A stretch of DNA of 64,000 nucleotides from DATJOJ01 sp035507035 (GTDB taxonomy: Bacteria; Acidobacteriota; Terriglobia; Terriglobales; Acidobacteriaceae), in assembly GCA_035507035.1 (NCBI GenBank), contig DATJOJ010000063.1, positions 124,001 through 188,000 of the forward strand, read 5' to 3'. The notes beneath the pieces were generated by a model, which ran no database searches, was not told the origin of the DNA, and saw only the letters and a program-made list of their open reading frames with translations. Position numbers and translations under genes: made by a program. Below, piece after piece: positions 34,547 through 42,899 of the stretch; the first letter of the stretch is position 1; each line of letters begins with the position of its first letter.

Positions 34547-36367
34547 TTATTTCCGAACGGCGGTATGGAGCAAGCTCTTACCCTTGCCCGCGTTCTGGTT
34601 GCACTGCCGGTTCAGGCCGAAAATATACAAAGTGCCCTGCCCATTGTTTTTGCCGATGGAATCCAGCGACTCCGCGCCGACGTACACATACCCATTCGCC
34701 ACGGTGGGAACGGAAAACTTGGTCCCAGGGTACATCAGATCGGCGGCACAGGTGCTGCCGGTTCCGCTGCTGGCGTAAAGCTCCTTCATCGTGGTGGCAT
34801 CAAACGCGTACAACACTCCCGCGTTGGTAGGCTGAGGGACGTTCGCTCCGGTAAGCAGCCACAGAATGCCGTTACTGGTTGGACTGCTCGCGGAGATCGC
34901 CGGTGTTGCCCCATAGTTGGTGGTGATTTTCCCGCCTTTAGGTCCCGTCGCGGTAATTGGACTGTTGCAGAAAGGTTCGCCCGTTCCCTGGTTATTGCAG
35001 AGCTGGAACTGATAAATCGGGCTCAGCACGGGAGCCACATAAACATAGTTGTTCCAGTAAGCCGGCGTGTTATGAATGGCCGGTTGCGTGCCATTCCCCA
35101 GCCAGTAGGTTTGCACGTTCTGGTTGTTCTGACTGGTGGTGGGACAGACGTTGCAATTAGCCGGGCATTGACCCGGATTAAACTCACCGGGGTGGCCCCG
35201 ATCCATTAACCAGACGCCACCTTCTTTGTCGCCAGAAATCGCTAAGTTCGGCCAATTCGCCGTTGACGGGGTGAGCAAGACGCCACCGGAACCGAAATCA
35301 ACGTCGGTGTAGGGATTCGTACACGCGCGATAGTACTCATCCGAAGGCGTGAAATAGTCTGCGACGGTTAAGGCACCCGGGGTGTTCGGGTTCAGCTTGA
35401 TAAAGCTGTCGCCCCAGTTTTTATTCGCATCCCAAACTCCGTTTCCCGTGTTGAAGTAGAGGTAGTTGTTATCGCTCTCGTCAGGGCCATACGCTAAGCC
35501 GGAGCCGCCTTGCCAAATGCCCGCTCCATTGCCACTAAAGGTTGGAGTCGTGCTGAAGTACACCGGCGGCGTGTTCAAGTTGGTGACCTCGTATTCAAAA
35601 ACCGCTCCGTTGGCCAGCGGCAGCGGGCCATCCATCATCGACATTCCGATGAAGAGATTGTTGCCCACTAAAAGCAACCCGGGGCGTTGAATGTGATGAC
35701 GCGACCAGTAGCTGGCTTGGGATGCGAGGGTTGGGTAAGGCCCCTGTGGGACAATTTGGACGGGCGCTGTAAGCTCGGCTAGCTGATCCAGATTCACCGC
35801 ATGGAGATAGTGATACCAGTTGCTGGGCAGATCGCCAACCGGGACATCCTGCGTTTCGGTGACAGCATACAGTGTACCGATGCTACCCTGAGCAGTTTGA
35901 ATCACCGGAGTGCCGAGGATTCCGACCGTCGGGCTCACGGTGCCGCATTGTTGTGCGCCCAGATATTTGCAATCGGCGGGATATTGTCCTGCCGGATTCA
36001 ATGACAGCGAGCCCACGATCGCGCAACTGTTGCTGCCGGATGGAGGCGCCCCGTTGATCACGAAAAGCGAGTTGTTCTCGGTGACCACGTAGACCAAAGA
36101 GGCGTACTGCGTTCCCTGGAAGGTCACGTTCGAGAGCACCAGCGGCTGCGCGTAGACCTGTCCGTCCAATGCAGCGGAACAGAGCTGGCCGAAATTGCCA
36201 GCGGTCAGGTTACCTGGAGTCAAAATCGTTTCGTTGAGATTCTGACCGGTTCGCTGAACATCATTCTGCCAGGTGGTGATGTTGACTTGGGCTTGGGCGA
36301 GACCGGTCAAAGTAACGGCGATCGCAATCGTACAAATAAATCTCAACCAGATCATTCTTCTTCCCAC
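34547..36367 (-). CDS. Secreted PQQ-like beta-propeller protein (copy A)
   Basis: 606 residues from GTG 36367 (GGGGAGA upstream). It has a signal peptide (about 8-27, ending AQA), then repeats rich in Trp, Gly and Asn with motifs such as TPVIQTAQGSIGTLYAVT, HIQRPGLLLVGNNLFIG and GVLYAFDATTMKELY, typical of PQQ/quinoprotein-like propeller blades. Several Cys pairs suit an extracytoplasmic location. The PQQ ligands of true dehydrogenases are not evident, so it may only be structural. It is the second gene of a two-gene operon behind the Vgb/YncE-like propeller gene, and it is paralogous to the gene at 61179-63202. Confidence 0.78.
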   Translation of the reverse strand: MGRRMIWLRFICTIAIAVTLTGLAQAQVNITTWQNDVQRTGQNLNETILTPGNLTAGNFGQLCSAALDGQVYAQPLVLSNVTFQGTQYASLVYVVTENNSLFVINGAPPSGSNSCAIVGSLSLNPAGQYPADCKYLGAQQCGTVSPTVGILGTPVIQTAQGSIGTLYAVTETQDVPVGDLPSNWYHYLHAVNLDQLAELTAPVQIVPQGPYPTLASQASYWSRHHIQRPGLLLVGNNLFIGMSMMDGPLPLANGAVFEYEVTNLNTPPVYFSTTPTFSGNGAGIWQGGSGLAYGPDESDNNYLYFNTGNGVWDANKNWGDSFIKLNPNTPGALTVADYFTPSDEYYRACTNPYTDVDFGSGGVLLTPSTANWPNLAISGDKEGGVWLMDRGHPGEFNPGQCPANCNVCPTTSQNNQNVQTYWLGNGTQPAIHNTPAYWNNYVYVAPVLSPIYQFQLCNNQGTGEPFCNSPITATGPKGGKITTNYGATPAISASSPTSNGILWLLTGANVPQPTNAGVLYAFDATTMKELYASSGTGSTCAADLMYPGTKFSVPTVANGYVYVGAESLDSIGKNNGQGTLYIFGLNRQCNQNAGKGKSLLHTAVRK

Positions 36368-36422
36368 GGCTTCTCCCCTTTACCTCGGCCAGAGTTGCGA
36401 TATCAGTCTGCGCCGCACTCGC

Positions 36423-37418
36423 TCACATGCGATGCAGAAGGTTATGAAAGGTATCCGAGATCCAGACATTCTTTCCGTCAAACGCGATTCCAGTTGTATT
36501 CTCAATCGGGTACTTGGCCACGACCGCGCCGTCGCTGCCCTGCAATTCGGTCAACTCCAGAGCCCCGGTGACCCAAATGTGTTGGCCATCGGAAATCACG
36601 CTATAGGGTTCCGGTGCCACGGTAAACGTACCCAACACCTTGCCATCGCTGGGCTGCAGCTTGGTGACCGAGGCGCCACCTATGTTGGCCACCCAGATGT
36701 AGGTTCCATCGAAGGTGACGCCGAGCGGATTCGGACCGACCGTGTAAACTCCGAGCAATGTTCCATCAATGGCACGCAATTTCGAAACGGTACCGTTGCC
36801 CGCCCCGGAGAAGTTCGTAACCCAAACATTGGCGCCGTCGAACGCTGTCGCCATGGCGCCGCCAGTTCCACCGGTCGCGAACGTGCCGAGATTTTTTCCA
36901 TCGCTCGCACGCAGCTTGGTGACCGTGCCCTTCTCTCCGTAACTTGGAACCCAAATATTTTCGCCGTCTGATGTCATCCACCAGGGCGCCCTCACACTGA
37001 AGTTTCCGAGAACCTTGCCATCGCTGGCGCGCAGCTTGGTGACGGTGTTATCGAAATTATCGGAGACCCAGATGTTTTCGCCGTCGAAGGTCACACCCAA
37101 CGGTTGATGCCCAACTTTATAAGTGCCCAACACCTGGCCGTCGTGCGCTCGAATTTTCGTAACGCTGCCGGGCGAATCGGCAAAATTTGCGCTCCAGATA
37201 TTCTTTCCATCAAATGCCACGCCGTACGGCTGTGCACCGACGTTGACCGTAGTTCCAGGTACGTCGCTTTTGCGCAGACTTTGGAGGGATGTCCGCGAGA
37301 TCTTGGCGTTTGGCGGCGCAGGACTTGCTATTGCCGCGCCGGAATTCTGCGCCAGGGCGTAGCTTGCGGTCATCCCTGCCGAGAGGATTGCCCAAGTAGC
37401 GATGACAAGACGCTTCAC
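36423..37418 (-). CDS. Secreted Vgb/YncE-like beta-propeller protein (copy A)
   Basis: 331 residues from GTG 37418 (AAGGAG upstream). A signal peptide (1-23) precedes seven or so repeats of about 40-44 residues with the core FDG-x-N-(I/V)-W-(V/S)-(A/S/T)-N and VTKLRASDGKxLGTFxVG. This is the virginiamycin-B-lyase/YncE propeller type. Its real activity is unknown; extracellular ligand binding or scaffolding is likely. It lies 55 nt upstream of the PQQ-like gene, in the same order as the paralogous pair at 60.1-63.2 kb. A promoter is proposed at 37538-37565. Confidence 0.82.
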   Translation of the reverse strand: MKRLVIATWAILSAGMTASYALAQNSGAAIASPAPPNAKISRTSLQSLRKSDVPGTTVNVGAQPYGVAFDGKNIWSANFADSPGSVTKIRAHDGQVLGTYKVGHQPLGVTFDGENIWVSDNFDNTVTKLRASDGKVLGNFSVRAPWWMTSDGENIWVPSYGEKGTVTKLRASDGKNLGTFATGGTGGAMATAFDGANVWVTNFSGAGNGTVSKLRAIDGTLLGVYTVGPNPLGVTFDGTYIWVANIGGASVTKLQPSDGKVLGTFTVAPEPYSVISDGQHIWVTGALELTELQGSDGAVVAKYPIENTTGIAFDGKNVWISDTFHNLLHRM

Positions 37419-37537
37419 GGATTCATACTCCTTAGAATCGAGCCCGAAAAACCTGCGAAATTGAATGAGTTACAAGGGGGAATTGCTGGCTAAGTCTGAA
37501 GTCTCTGGCCTCCACACGGATACCAGTCAGTGTCGAT

Positions 37538-37565
37538 ATCTTATCATTGCCATGACGCTTGTCAA
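37538..37565 (-). promoter_or_regulatory. Promoter of propeller operon A
   Basis: On the minus strand TTGACA (37565-37560), a 16-bp spacer and TAAGAT (37543-37538). The first nine bases, TTGACAAGC, equal those of the promoter of operon B at 59931. Confidence 0.65.
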
Positions 37566-37697
37566 GGCCCGAAAGTGGGGGCAAGTCCAACAATAGAAAG
37601 AGCTTTGTGTGGGAATCGGGTGGGATCGCGGGAGTATTTTGTGAGGCCCGTGGGCGTCCGCCGGAGCAGCGCAGGCCCGCCCCGGCGGCATCCAGGC

Positions 37698-38021
37698 TCA
37701 GGCTGCCAGGGCTTGGACGAAGTGCTCACACAGGGTGGTCTCGACTTGATGCAGTTTCCAGGTAATCGGGGTGGTCAGGTAGGGCTTCACGATGTTCTCC
37801 ACTTTCGGGAACGTCTCTCTCTCATAACGCTCCGCGTCCCTCTTCTCCATCCACAGGGTGATGGTGAATGCTTTCTCGTTGATTGTCTCGGGGAACAATG
37901 GGAGCACTTCCAGGAAGCCAGGCTGTTTTTTGAGAATGGGAACGACTTCGTTCTTCATCGTCTTGATGAGCTCATCTTTTTTGTCGTACTTGGGAACGAA
38001 TTCCACAATGCGAGCAAACAT
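37698..38021 (-). CDS. ABM-domain (antibiotic biosynthesis monooxygenase-like) protein
   Basis: 107 residues from ATG 38021, which has AAGGAGG eight nt upstream. The pattern MFARIVEFVPKYDKKDEL, then VVPILKKQPGFLEVLPLFPE and ITLWMEKRDAERYERE, is a ferredoxin-like dimeric alpha/beta barrel of the ABM/EthD type. Members range from monooxygenases to heme-degrading proteins and simple binders, so the reaction is not predicted. The in-frame reading from 38120 adds residues with no conservation. It stands alone. Confidence 0.8.
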   Translation of the reverse strand: MFARIVEFVPKYDKKDELIKTMKNEVVPILKKQPGFLEVLPLFPETINEKAFTITLWMEKRDAERYERETFPKVENIVKPYLTTPITWKLHQVETTLCEHFVQALAA

Positions 38022-38480
38022 GTTCGTACCCTCCTTAAGTATCAAGTTTGTTGGTTGGAGTTTCGCTCGGAAGCGGCCCTGGGTAGCCTGAACTTCCGGA
38101 CCGGAATTGTTGTGACTCACGCTACGCTTCGCGTGCGAGAATTTCAGTGACGCGTGACGGTGATCGCTGTGATTAGGACTTCAGCGGAAATGGTGCAGAG
38201 TCCAGGGAATGTTCCCACGCCTACAGCATGGACCGCCCGTTCTGTTCGTCCTCACGCCCATCACGTTCCAGTAGCGACGGCGGGTACGGCTTGCCGGCCA
38301 TCGTGGCTTGCCAGAGAATGCGGTTGTAGAGTAGCGGATCGACGCGGTCCGCATCCGAAAAATCCAGACCCTTGGTGACACGGGCCCAATACTGCGCGTC
38401 GTGGCTCGCCGTATCCGTAGAGGCTGACCCCGTTCGCGTGACTTCCTGCAATTGAGTCTTCAGCGTTTTACACTAGGCTT
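38022..38480. other. Intergenic region with a gene remnant
   Basis: 459 bp between the ABM gene and the esterase. Apart from the remnant at 38221-38451 on the minus strand I see nothing that can be called. Confidence 0.4.
38221..38451 (-). pseudogene. Remnant of an alkaline phosphatase-family protein C-terminus
   Basis: A 76-codon minus-strand frame reads YWARVTKGLDFSDADRVDPL and LYNRILWQATMAGKPYP. It resembles the last residues of acidobacterial YncE/alkaline-phosphatase-family phosphoesterases (pattern DFSxEDxVxxxxFNRxLWxGxxGxxPYP). The upstream several hundred residues of such a protein are missing, so this looks like a decayed 3' end. The assignment is from memory of the pattern and could be wrong. 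Confidence 0.4.
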
Positions 38481-39257
38481 ATGTCCTCTGATGACATTCT
38501 TCAGCTTCCCCCGCCGCCCGCTGACGCTCGCATCGCCTACGGCTCCGATCACAATCAGTTTGGCGAAATTCGTGTCCCCAAAGGCAAAGGCCCATTTCCG
38601 CTGGTCATGAATATTCACGGAGGGTTCTGGCGCGCCGCGTACGATCTCTCGCACGCCGGGCACCTCTGCGCAGCGCTAACGGCTAAAGGGCTGATTACAT
38701 GGAATGTGGAATATCGGCGTGTGGGCAATCCTGGCGGCGGATGGCCGGGAACCTTCGAGGACATTCGCAACGCCTACCGTTACGCACCACAGCTGGCAAA
38801 GAAATACACCGTCGATCTGAACAAGGTAGTCGCGATGGGACACTCCGCGGGAGGCGAGCTTGCACTTTGCCTGGCGGCGCGCGAGTCATCGCTGAAGCGG
38901 GTGGTTTCGTTGGCGGGTGTCGTGGACCTTCAGCAGGCGTATCAGCTGCACCTGAGCAACGACGCAGTGGTGAGCTTTCTGGGTGGGACGCCTAGCGAGG
39001 TTCCGGAACATTGGGCTGAAGCTGACCCCATGAAGCTGACCATCCCCCGTTCGACCGCGCAATGGCTGATTCATGGCGCGGCGGATGACGTGGTTCCCTC
39101 TTATTTCAGCCGCAACTACACGCAACCAAAACAACAGGCAGGCGCCGACGCGCACTATTCAGAAATCTCGACCGCGGGTCACTACGAGCTGATCGATCCC
39201 AGGTCGCGAGCCTGGCCCAGAGTGCAGGACACCATCTTACATTTGGTCGGAATGTAG
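38481..39257 (+). CDS. Alpha/beta hydrolase (esterase/lipase type)
   Basis: 258 residues. The oxyanion motif HGGFW is at 46-50, the nucleophile elbow GHSAGG at 120-125 (Ser122), the acid Asp202/Asp203 in HGAADDVVP, and His234 in AGHYELID. This is the hormone-sensitive-lipase/prolyl-oligopeptidase-like subgroup (BD-FAE-like). It would cleave carboxylic esters; the acyl or alcohol preference cannot be read. No signal peptide is seen, so it is probably cytosolic. The SD is weak (AGG). Monocistronic. Confidence 0.88.
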   Translation: MSSDDILQLPPPPADARIAYGSDHNQFGEIRVPKGKGPFPLVMNIHGGFWRAAYDLSHAGHLCAALTAKGLITWNVEYRRVGNPGGGWPGTFEDIRNAYRYAPQLAKKYTVDLNKVVAMGHSAGGELALCLAARESSLKRVVSLAGVVDLQQAYQLHLSNDAVVSFLGGTPSEVPEHWAEADPMKLTIPRSTAQWLIHGAADDVVPSYFSRNYTQPKQQAGADAHYSEISTAGHYELIDPRSRAWPRVQDTILHLVGM

Positions 39258-39347
39258 GATTTCCCTGTCCGGGCCGCACGAAAGGCCCTTTCATGACTTT
39301 GGTAATCTTCTCTTAGCGTGCAGGCACGCAAATAATCGGAAGTTACC

Positions 39348-39710
39348 ATGGCGGAGCAGCGTAAAAACAAACGCACCAAAATGGTTCTGCCGGTTAAAGT
39401 TCTGATTGCTGGTGTTACTCATCTCGCTCACACCTTTGACGTCACTTCCGTCGGAGCACGGCTTGGCGGGCTGCACGCCCAATTGAGGAAGGGCGACACC
39501 ATACTCTTGCAACGTGGTGCGAAAAGGGCCCAATTCCAGGTAATGTGGGTGCAGGAGCTTAGTCCAAAGGAAATTCAGGCGGGCCTTCAGGCAGTAGACC
39601 AAACCAACAACTTTTGGGGTATCGATTTTCCCGAGCAGGAAAACGAAGGCAAGAACGCCGCCAACAACGCAAAGGATCTGGCGGCAATCTTCGCCGCCGG
39701 CAAAAAGTAA
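39348..39710 (+). CDS. PilZ-domain protein
   Basis: 120 residues. The c-di-GMP binding residues of PilZ are recognisable: RKNKR near the N-terminus (R-x(3)-R) and DVTSVGARLGG (D/N-x-S-x(2)-G) about 20 residues later. The rest is a small beta barrel with an Ala/Asn-rich tail. It would act as a c-di-GMP receptor, perhaps linked to pilus or exopolysaccharide control; no partner gene is adjacent. GGAAG precedes ATG 39348 by five nt. Confidence 0.88.
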   Translation: MAEQRKNKRTKMVLPVKVLIAGVTHLAHTFDVTSVGARLGGLHAQLRKGDTILLQRGAKRAQFQVMWVQELSPKEIQAGLQAVDQTNNFWGIDFPEQENEGKNAANNAKDLAAIFAAGKK

Positions 39711-39717
39711 CGCGTCC

Positions 39718-40980
39718 CTACGCGCAGTTCCTCAACACCAGCGCTGAATTCTTCGATCCAAATGCAATGCAGTTGCAGATGGCGTGCTCGATGGACTTCT
39801 TTCGACCCACATCGGGAACGTAATCGAGATCACATTGCGGATCGGGTGCTTCCAGGTTGATGGTGGGGGGGATGCGTCCGTGTTGCATGGCCACGATCGT
39901 GGCCGCTACGCCTGCTGCGCCACACGCACCTTGCGGGTGGCCGATTTGAGATTTCAGCGCCGACATCGGTACTTGCCGGGCATGCTCTCCGAGAGCAAGC
40001 TTCAACGCGCGAGTTTCGATGCGGTCGTTGAGTTGGGTCGAAGTCCCATGCAGGTTTACATATTGAACATCTTGCGCCGAAATCCCCGCTTCTTTCATGG
40101 CCAGGCCGATGGCTCGCGCCGGCTCTTCCCCGCACTCCTGCAATCGCACGCGATGGAATGCTTCGCAGGTTGATCCGTAACCGCAGATCTCCGCGAGCAT
40201 CGTTGCGCGTCGCGCTCGCGCATGTTCGTACTCTTCCAACACCAGCATCCATGCGCCTTCGGCCAGCACGAAGCCATCACGATTCGCCGAGAATGGACGC
40301 GATCCGCGCTGCGGCTCGTGGTTCCAAGAGTCGGTCAAAATCTTCATCAGAATGAAACCCTTGACGATGCCGAGCGCGATAGGCGCATCGGCTCCGCCGC
40401 TCAGCACCATGTCGAGCCGTCCGGACTGAATCTGGCGCACGGAGTATCCGAGGGCGTCAGTCGAAGAAGTGCAGCCGGTGGTGATGACGTGGCTGGCGCC
40501 GCGCAGGCCGAAACGCACGCTCAATTCACTCGAAAGCGTGCCCATGACCCCGGTCGGCACGCAGAACAGGCTCATGTGTTTATATTCTTGGTGGAAGAAC
40601 AGGCGATACTGCTCCTCGGTGAATTCCTGCGAGCCGCCGCCGGAACCGAGGATTATTCCGATCCGGCGCTTCTCTTCCAATGAAAGCGACCCCGGATCGA
40701 TTCCGGCGCTGGCAAACGCCTCCGACGAGGCTGCTATCGCCAGTGGCAACACGCGTGAAACGTGCTTCCGCTCGCGCTTCTCAACCCACGAGAGTTCGTC
40801 GAAGTCCGTGACCTCGCCCGCAATCTGAACCGGGATCTCAGAGGGATCGAAACGTGAAATGCGGCGCACGCCGCTGCGGCCCTGGAGAATGCCTTCCGCG
40901 AATGCCGCATTGCCTACCCCATTGGGGCTGACTACGCCCATCCCGGTAATGACAACTCGGCGTTTGCTGGAGCCGCTCAT
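39718..40980 (-). CDS. fabF: Beta-ketoacyl-ACP synthase II
   Basis: 420 residues, the normal FabF length. The catalytic triad is Cys170 (TTGCTSSTDALG), His311 (NLHGTSTQLND) and His348 (KSQIGHPQGACGAAG), with Lys343 nearby. It extends acyl-ACP by decarboxylative condensation with malonyl-ACP. No fatty acid synthesis cluster or ACP gene adjoins it, and the residue pattern is that of a diverged FabF-like KS, so it may serve a specialised lipid or polyketide. The radical SAM gene upstream on the same strand could share a pathway. Confidence 0.9.
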   Translation of the reverse strand: MSGSSKRRVVITGMGVVSPNGVGNAAFAEGILQGRSGVRRISRFDPSEIPVQIAGEVTDFDELSWVEKRERKHVSRVLPLAIAASSEAFASAGIDPGSLSLEEKRRIGIILGSGGGSQEFTEEQYRLFFHQEYKHMSLFCVPTGVMGTLSSELSVRFGLRGASHVITTGCTSSTDALGYSVRQIQSGRLDMVLSGGADAPIALGIVKGFILMKILTDSWNHEPQRGSRPFSANRDGFVLAEGAWMLVLEEYEHARARRATMLAEICGYGSTCEAFHRVRLQECGEEPARAIGLAMKEAGISAQDVQYVNLHGTSTQLNDRIETRALKLALGEHARQVPMSALKSQIGHPQGACGAAGVAATIVAMQHGRIPPTINLEAPDPQCDLDYVPDVGRKKSIEHAICNCIAFGSKNSALVLRNCA

Positions 40981-41088
40981 GCTGCTTTGAAAGTCTACGC
41001 TAACTTTGGATGCAGCGGAGCAGACTGAGGGCCGGTGAGTCTGTCAAAATTACGTAATTTTGAGTTGCGCAGACTTGCCACGAGTCAC

Positions 41089-42738
41089 TTACGCGACAGT
41101 GCCCCAATTTTTCCGTTCAATAATTAGCGGCGGCTCATAGGTCCAGCCCGATTTCAAGCGCCGCTCTTCCCGGCGGCTTGTCCACAGCAGAATAGGGCCG
41201 AGAGCATTGGCTACCACCTTGGAAGCCACACCGAATTCGCGCTCGACTTCGTGGCGTAATTCGTGAATCTGCAGACTCACTTGGCGATTCACTTTCTTTA
41301 ACTCGCGTTCCATCGTCCATAGAGCCGCATTGTAACTGCTCGCCAGTTTCTTCATTTCACCGGCAAATCGGGCCCGCACGCGGGCGTCAGGGTAATCTTT
41401 GTAGCGCTTCCAACCTTGCAGCATGGTGCGGCAGATGCGATACAAACTGGGGCCATTCCGCTCAAAGTCCCGCAAAAAAGCCTGGTCGAGGAAGCGCTTG
41501 GAATCGTCGCGAGAAATCGCCGGGTGCTGAAAATTGAACTTGTATTGACCGTGAATATCGGCCCAGTCGACTCCGTTCAGCAACCGGCCCTGATCGGCCA
41601 TTTGCCGATAAAGCGGCGTTCCTGGAACCGGCGTATAGAGCATGAATTGATGGAAATCGGTTTCGTGCGCCACCGCGTGTTCGATTTCGGCAGAAATATT
41701 CTGCGGCGTGTGATGTTCCAGTCCGACAATGGTTGAACCTAGGACGCGAATGCCATGCTCCCGCAAGTCGCGGGTCAATTGCAGCGTGTCAGCATTTTGC
41801 AGTTTCGCGTAGCCGGAGCGCGGTGATTCCAGACCCATCCACAGCCAGGAGACTCCCAACTCCACCAGATCCTTCATCTCATACTGGCGGATCGCGTTGG
41901 CCGAGGCAAACACCGAAAGCGCCCAGCTTTTGCCGGCCTCCTTCATGCGTTTCAGCAGTTGCATGGCGCGCGTGCGGTAGAGCAGAAAATTCTCGTCCAT
42001 CATAAAGAAAGCGCGGGCGCCAATTTCCGATTCAATTTTGCACATGACCTCGAATAATTCATCTCCGGTCTCATAGAAATTCACGAACTTGCCTTTGCCG
42101 CCGAAGAAAGCGGAGGTTGTGCAGAAATTACAGCCCATGGGACAGCCAACCGATGGAATGATCGTGGCTGCGGTCGACCCAGGGCCGTCGGGCAGAGGAA
42201 CGCCCAGAATGCGCGATCCCAGGCCCGAAACAATTGCGGGATGGCGAATCGGCGCCGTCTCCGCCTCGCCAAGGTATCGCCGCATCCACGAGATGCCTTC
42301 GCCCTTCACAATATGGTCGGCATCGATCAAGCTTTCGATCCCCGGGACCGCGGCAACATGCCCGCCAACTACGATCACGGAATGTGGCGACAGTTCGCGC
42401 ACCATGCGGCACATCTCCGCCACTTTGCCGACATTCACAATGATCGACGAAATGCCGACGATGTCGTAATCCTGTGTCGTGAGTTCATGCGCAAAGTCGC
42501 TCCGCGTAGGAAAATCGAGCAATGTGCAAGGCGCAGAGATGTTGGCCTGGATCATCATGATGCCCCAGGAACGATGAAACATGCGCAGGGAAAAAGCGCC
42601 TTGGGCGCGAGTGACCTGATTTTGGTACAGCTCCATAGGATTGATCGCTCGGCTCCCGAATTCGTCGTCTTGCGCGTACGGTCCGAACACTGAGGTCAGC
42701 AATACGCGTGCTGTGCTTCCTTTAGGATGACTTTTCAT
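41089..42738 (-). CDS. B12-binding radical SAM protein
   Basis: About 549 residues. An N-terminal Rossmann-like cobalamin-binding region (IVGISSIIVNVGKVAEMCRM, then VVGGHVAAVPG) precedes the radical SAM cluster motif CPMGCNFC (near 198-205), and a helical C-terminal region of about 150 residues follows. Such proteins methylate or rearrange unactivated carbons in lipid, hopanoid or secondary-metabolite paths. It is 108 bp upstream of the FabF-like gene on the same strand, suggesting joint lipid tailoring. ATG 42738 is my choice; TTG 42792 would add 18 residues, and neither has a clear SD. Confidence 0.85.
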   Translation of the reverse strand: MKSHPKGSTARVLLTSVFGPYAQDDEFGSRAINPMELYQNQVTRAQGAFSLRMFHRSWGIMMIQANISAPCTLLDFPTRSDFAHELTTQDYDIVGISSIIVNVGKVAEMCRMVRELSPHSVIVVGGHVAAVPGIESLIDADHIVKGEGISWMRRYLGEAETAPIRHPAIVSGLGSRILGVPLPDGPGSTAATIIPSVGCPMGCNFCTTSAFFGGKGKFVNFYETGDELFEVMCKIESEIGARAFFMMDENFLLYRTRAMQLLKRMKEAGKSWALSVFASANAIRQYEMKDLVELGVSWLWMGLESPRSGYAKLQNADTLQLTRDLREHGIRVLGSTIVGLEHHTPQNISAEIEHAVAHETDFHQFMLYTPVPGTPLYRQMADQGRLLNGVDWADIHGQYKFNFQHPAISRDDSKRFLDQAFLRDFERNGPSLYRICRTMLQGWKRYKDYPDARVRARFAGEMKKLASSYNAALWTMERELKKVNRQVSLQIHELRHEVEREFGVASKVVANALGPILLWTSRREERRLKSGWTYEPPLIIERKNWGTVA

Positions 42739-42899
42739 TTTTGTTGGCTCTGATCCCAGCGTAGAAACCTGAGCAGAGTTTGCCAGTGACAAGAAAACGA
42801 AATTACAAAAGAATTACATTCGGAAGCTCAGACCGGAGCGGGCGTCACGCTCGGTAACAAAGGTCTCCCTGCCGTATAATCACGGGTTTCGGAGGAACT

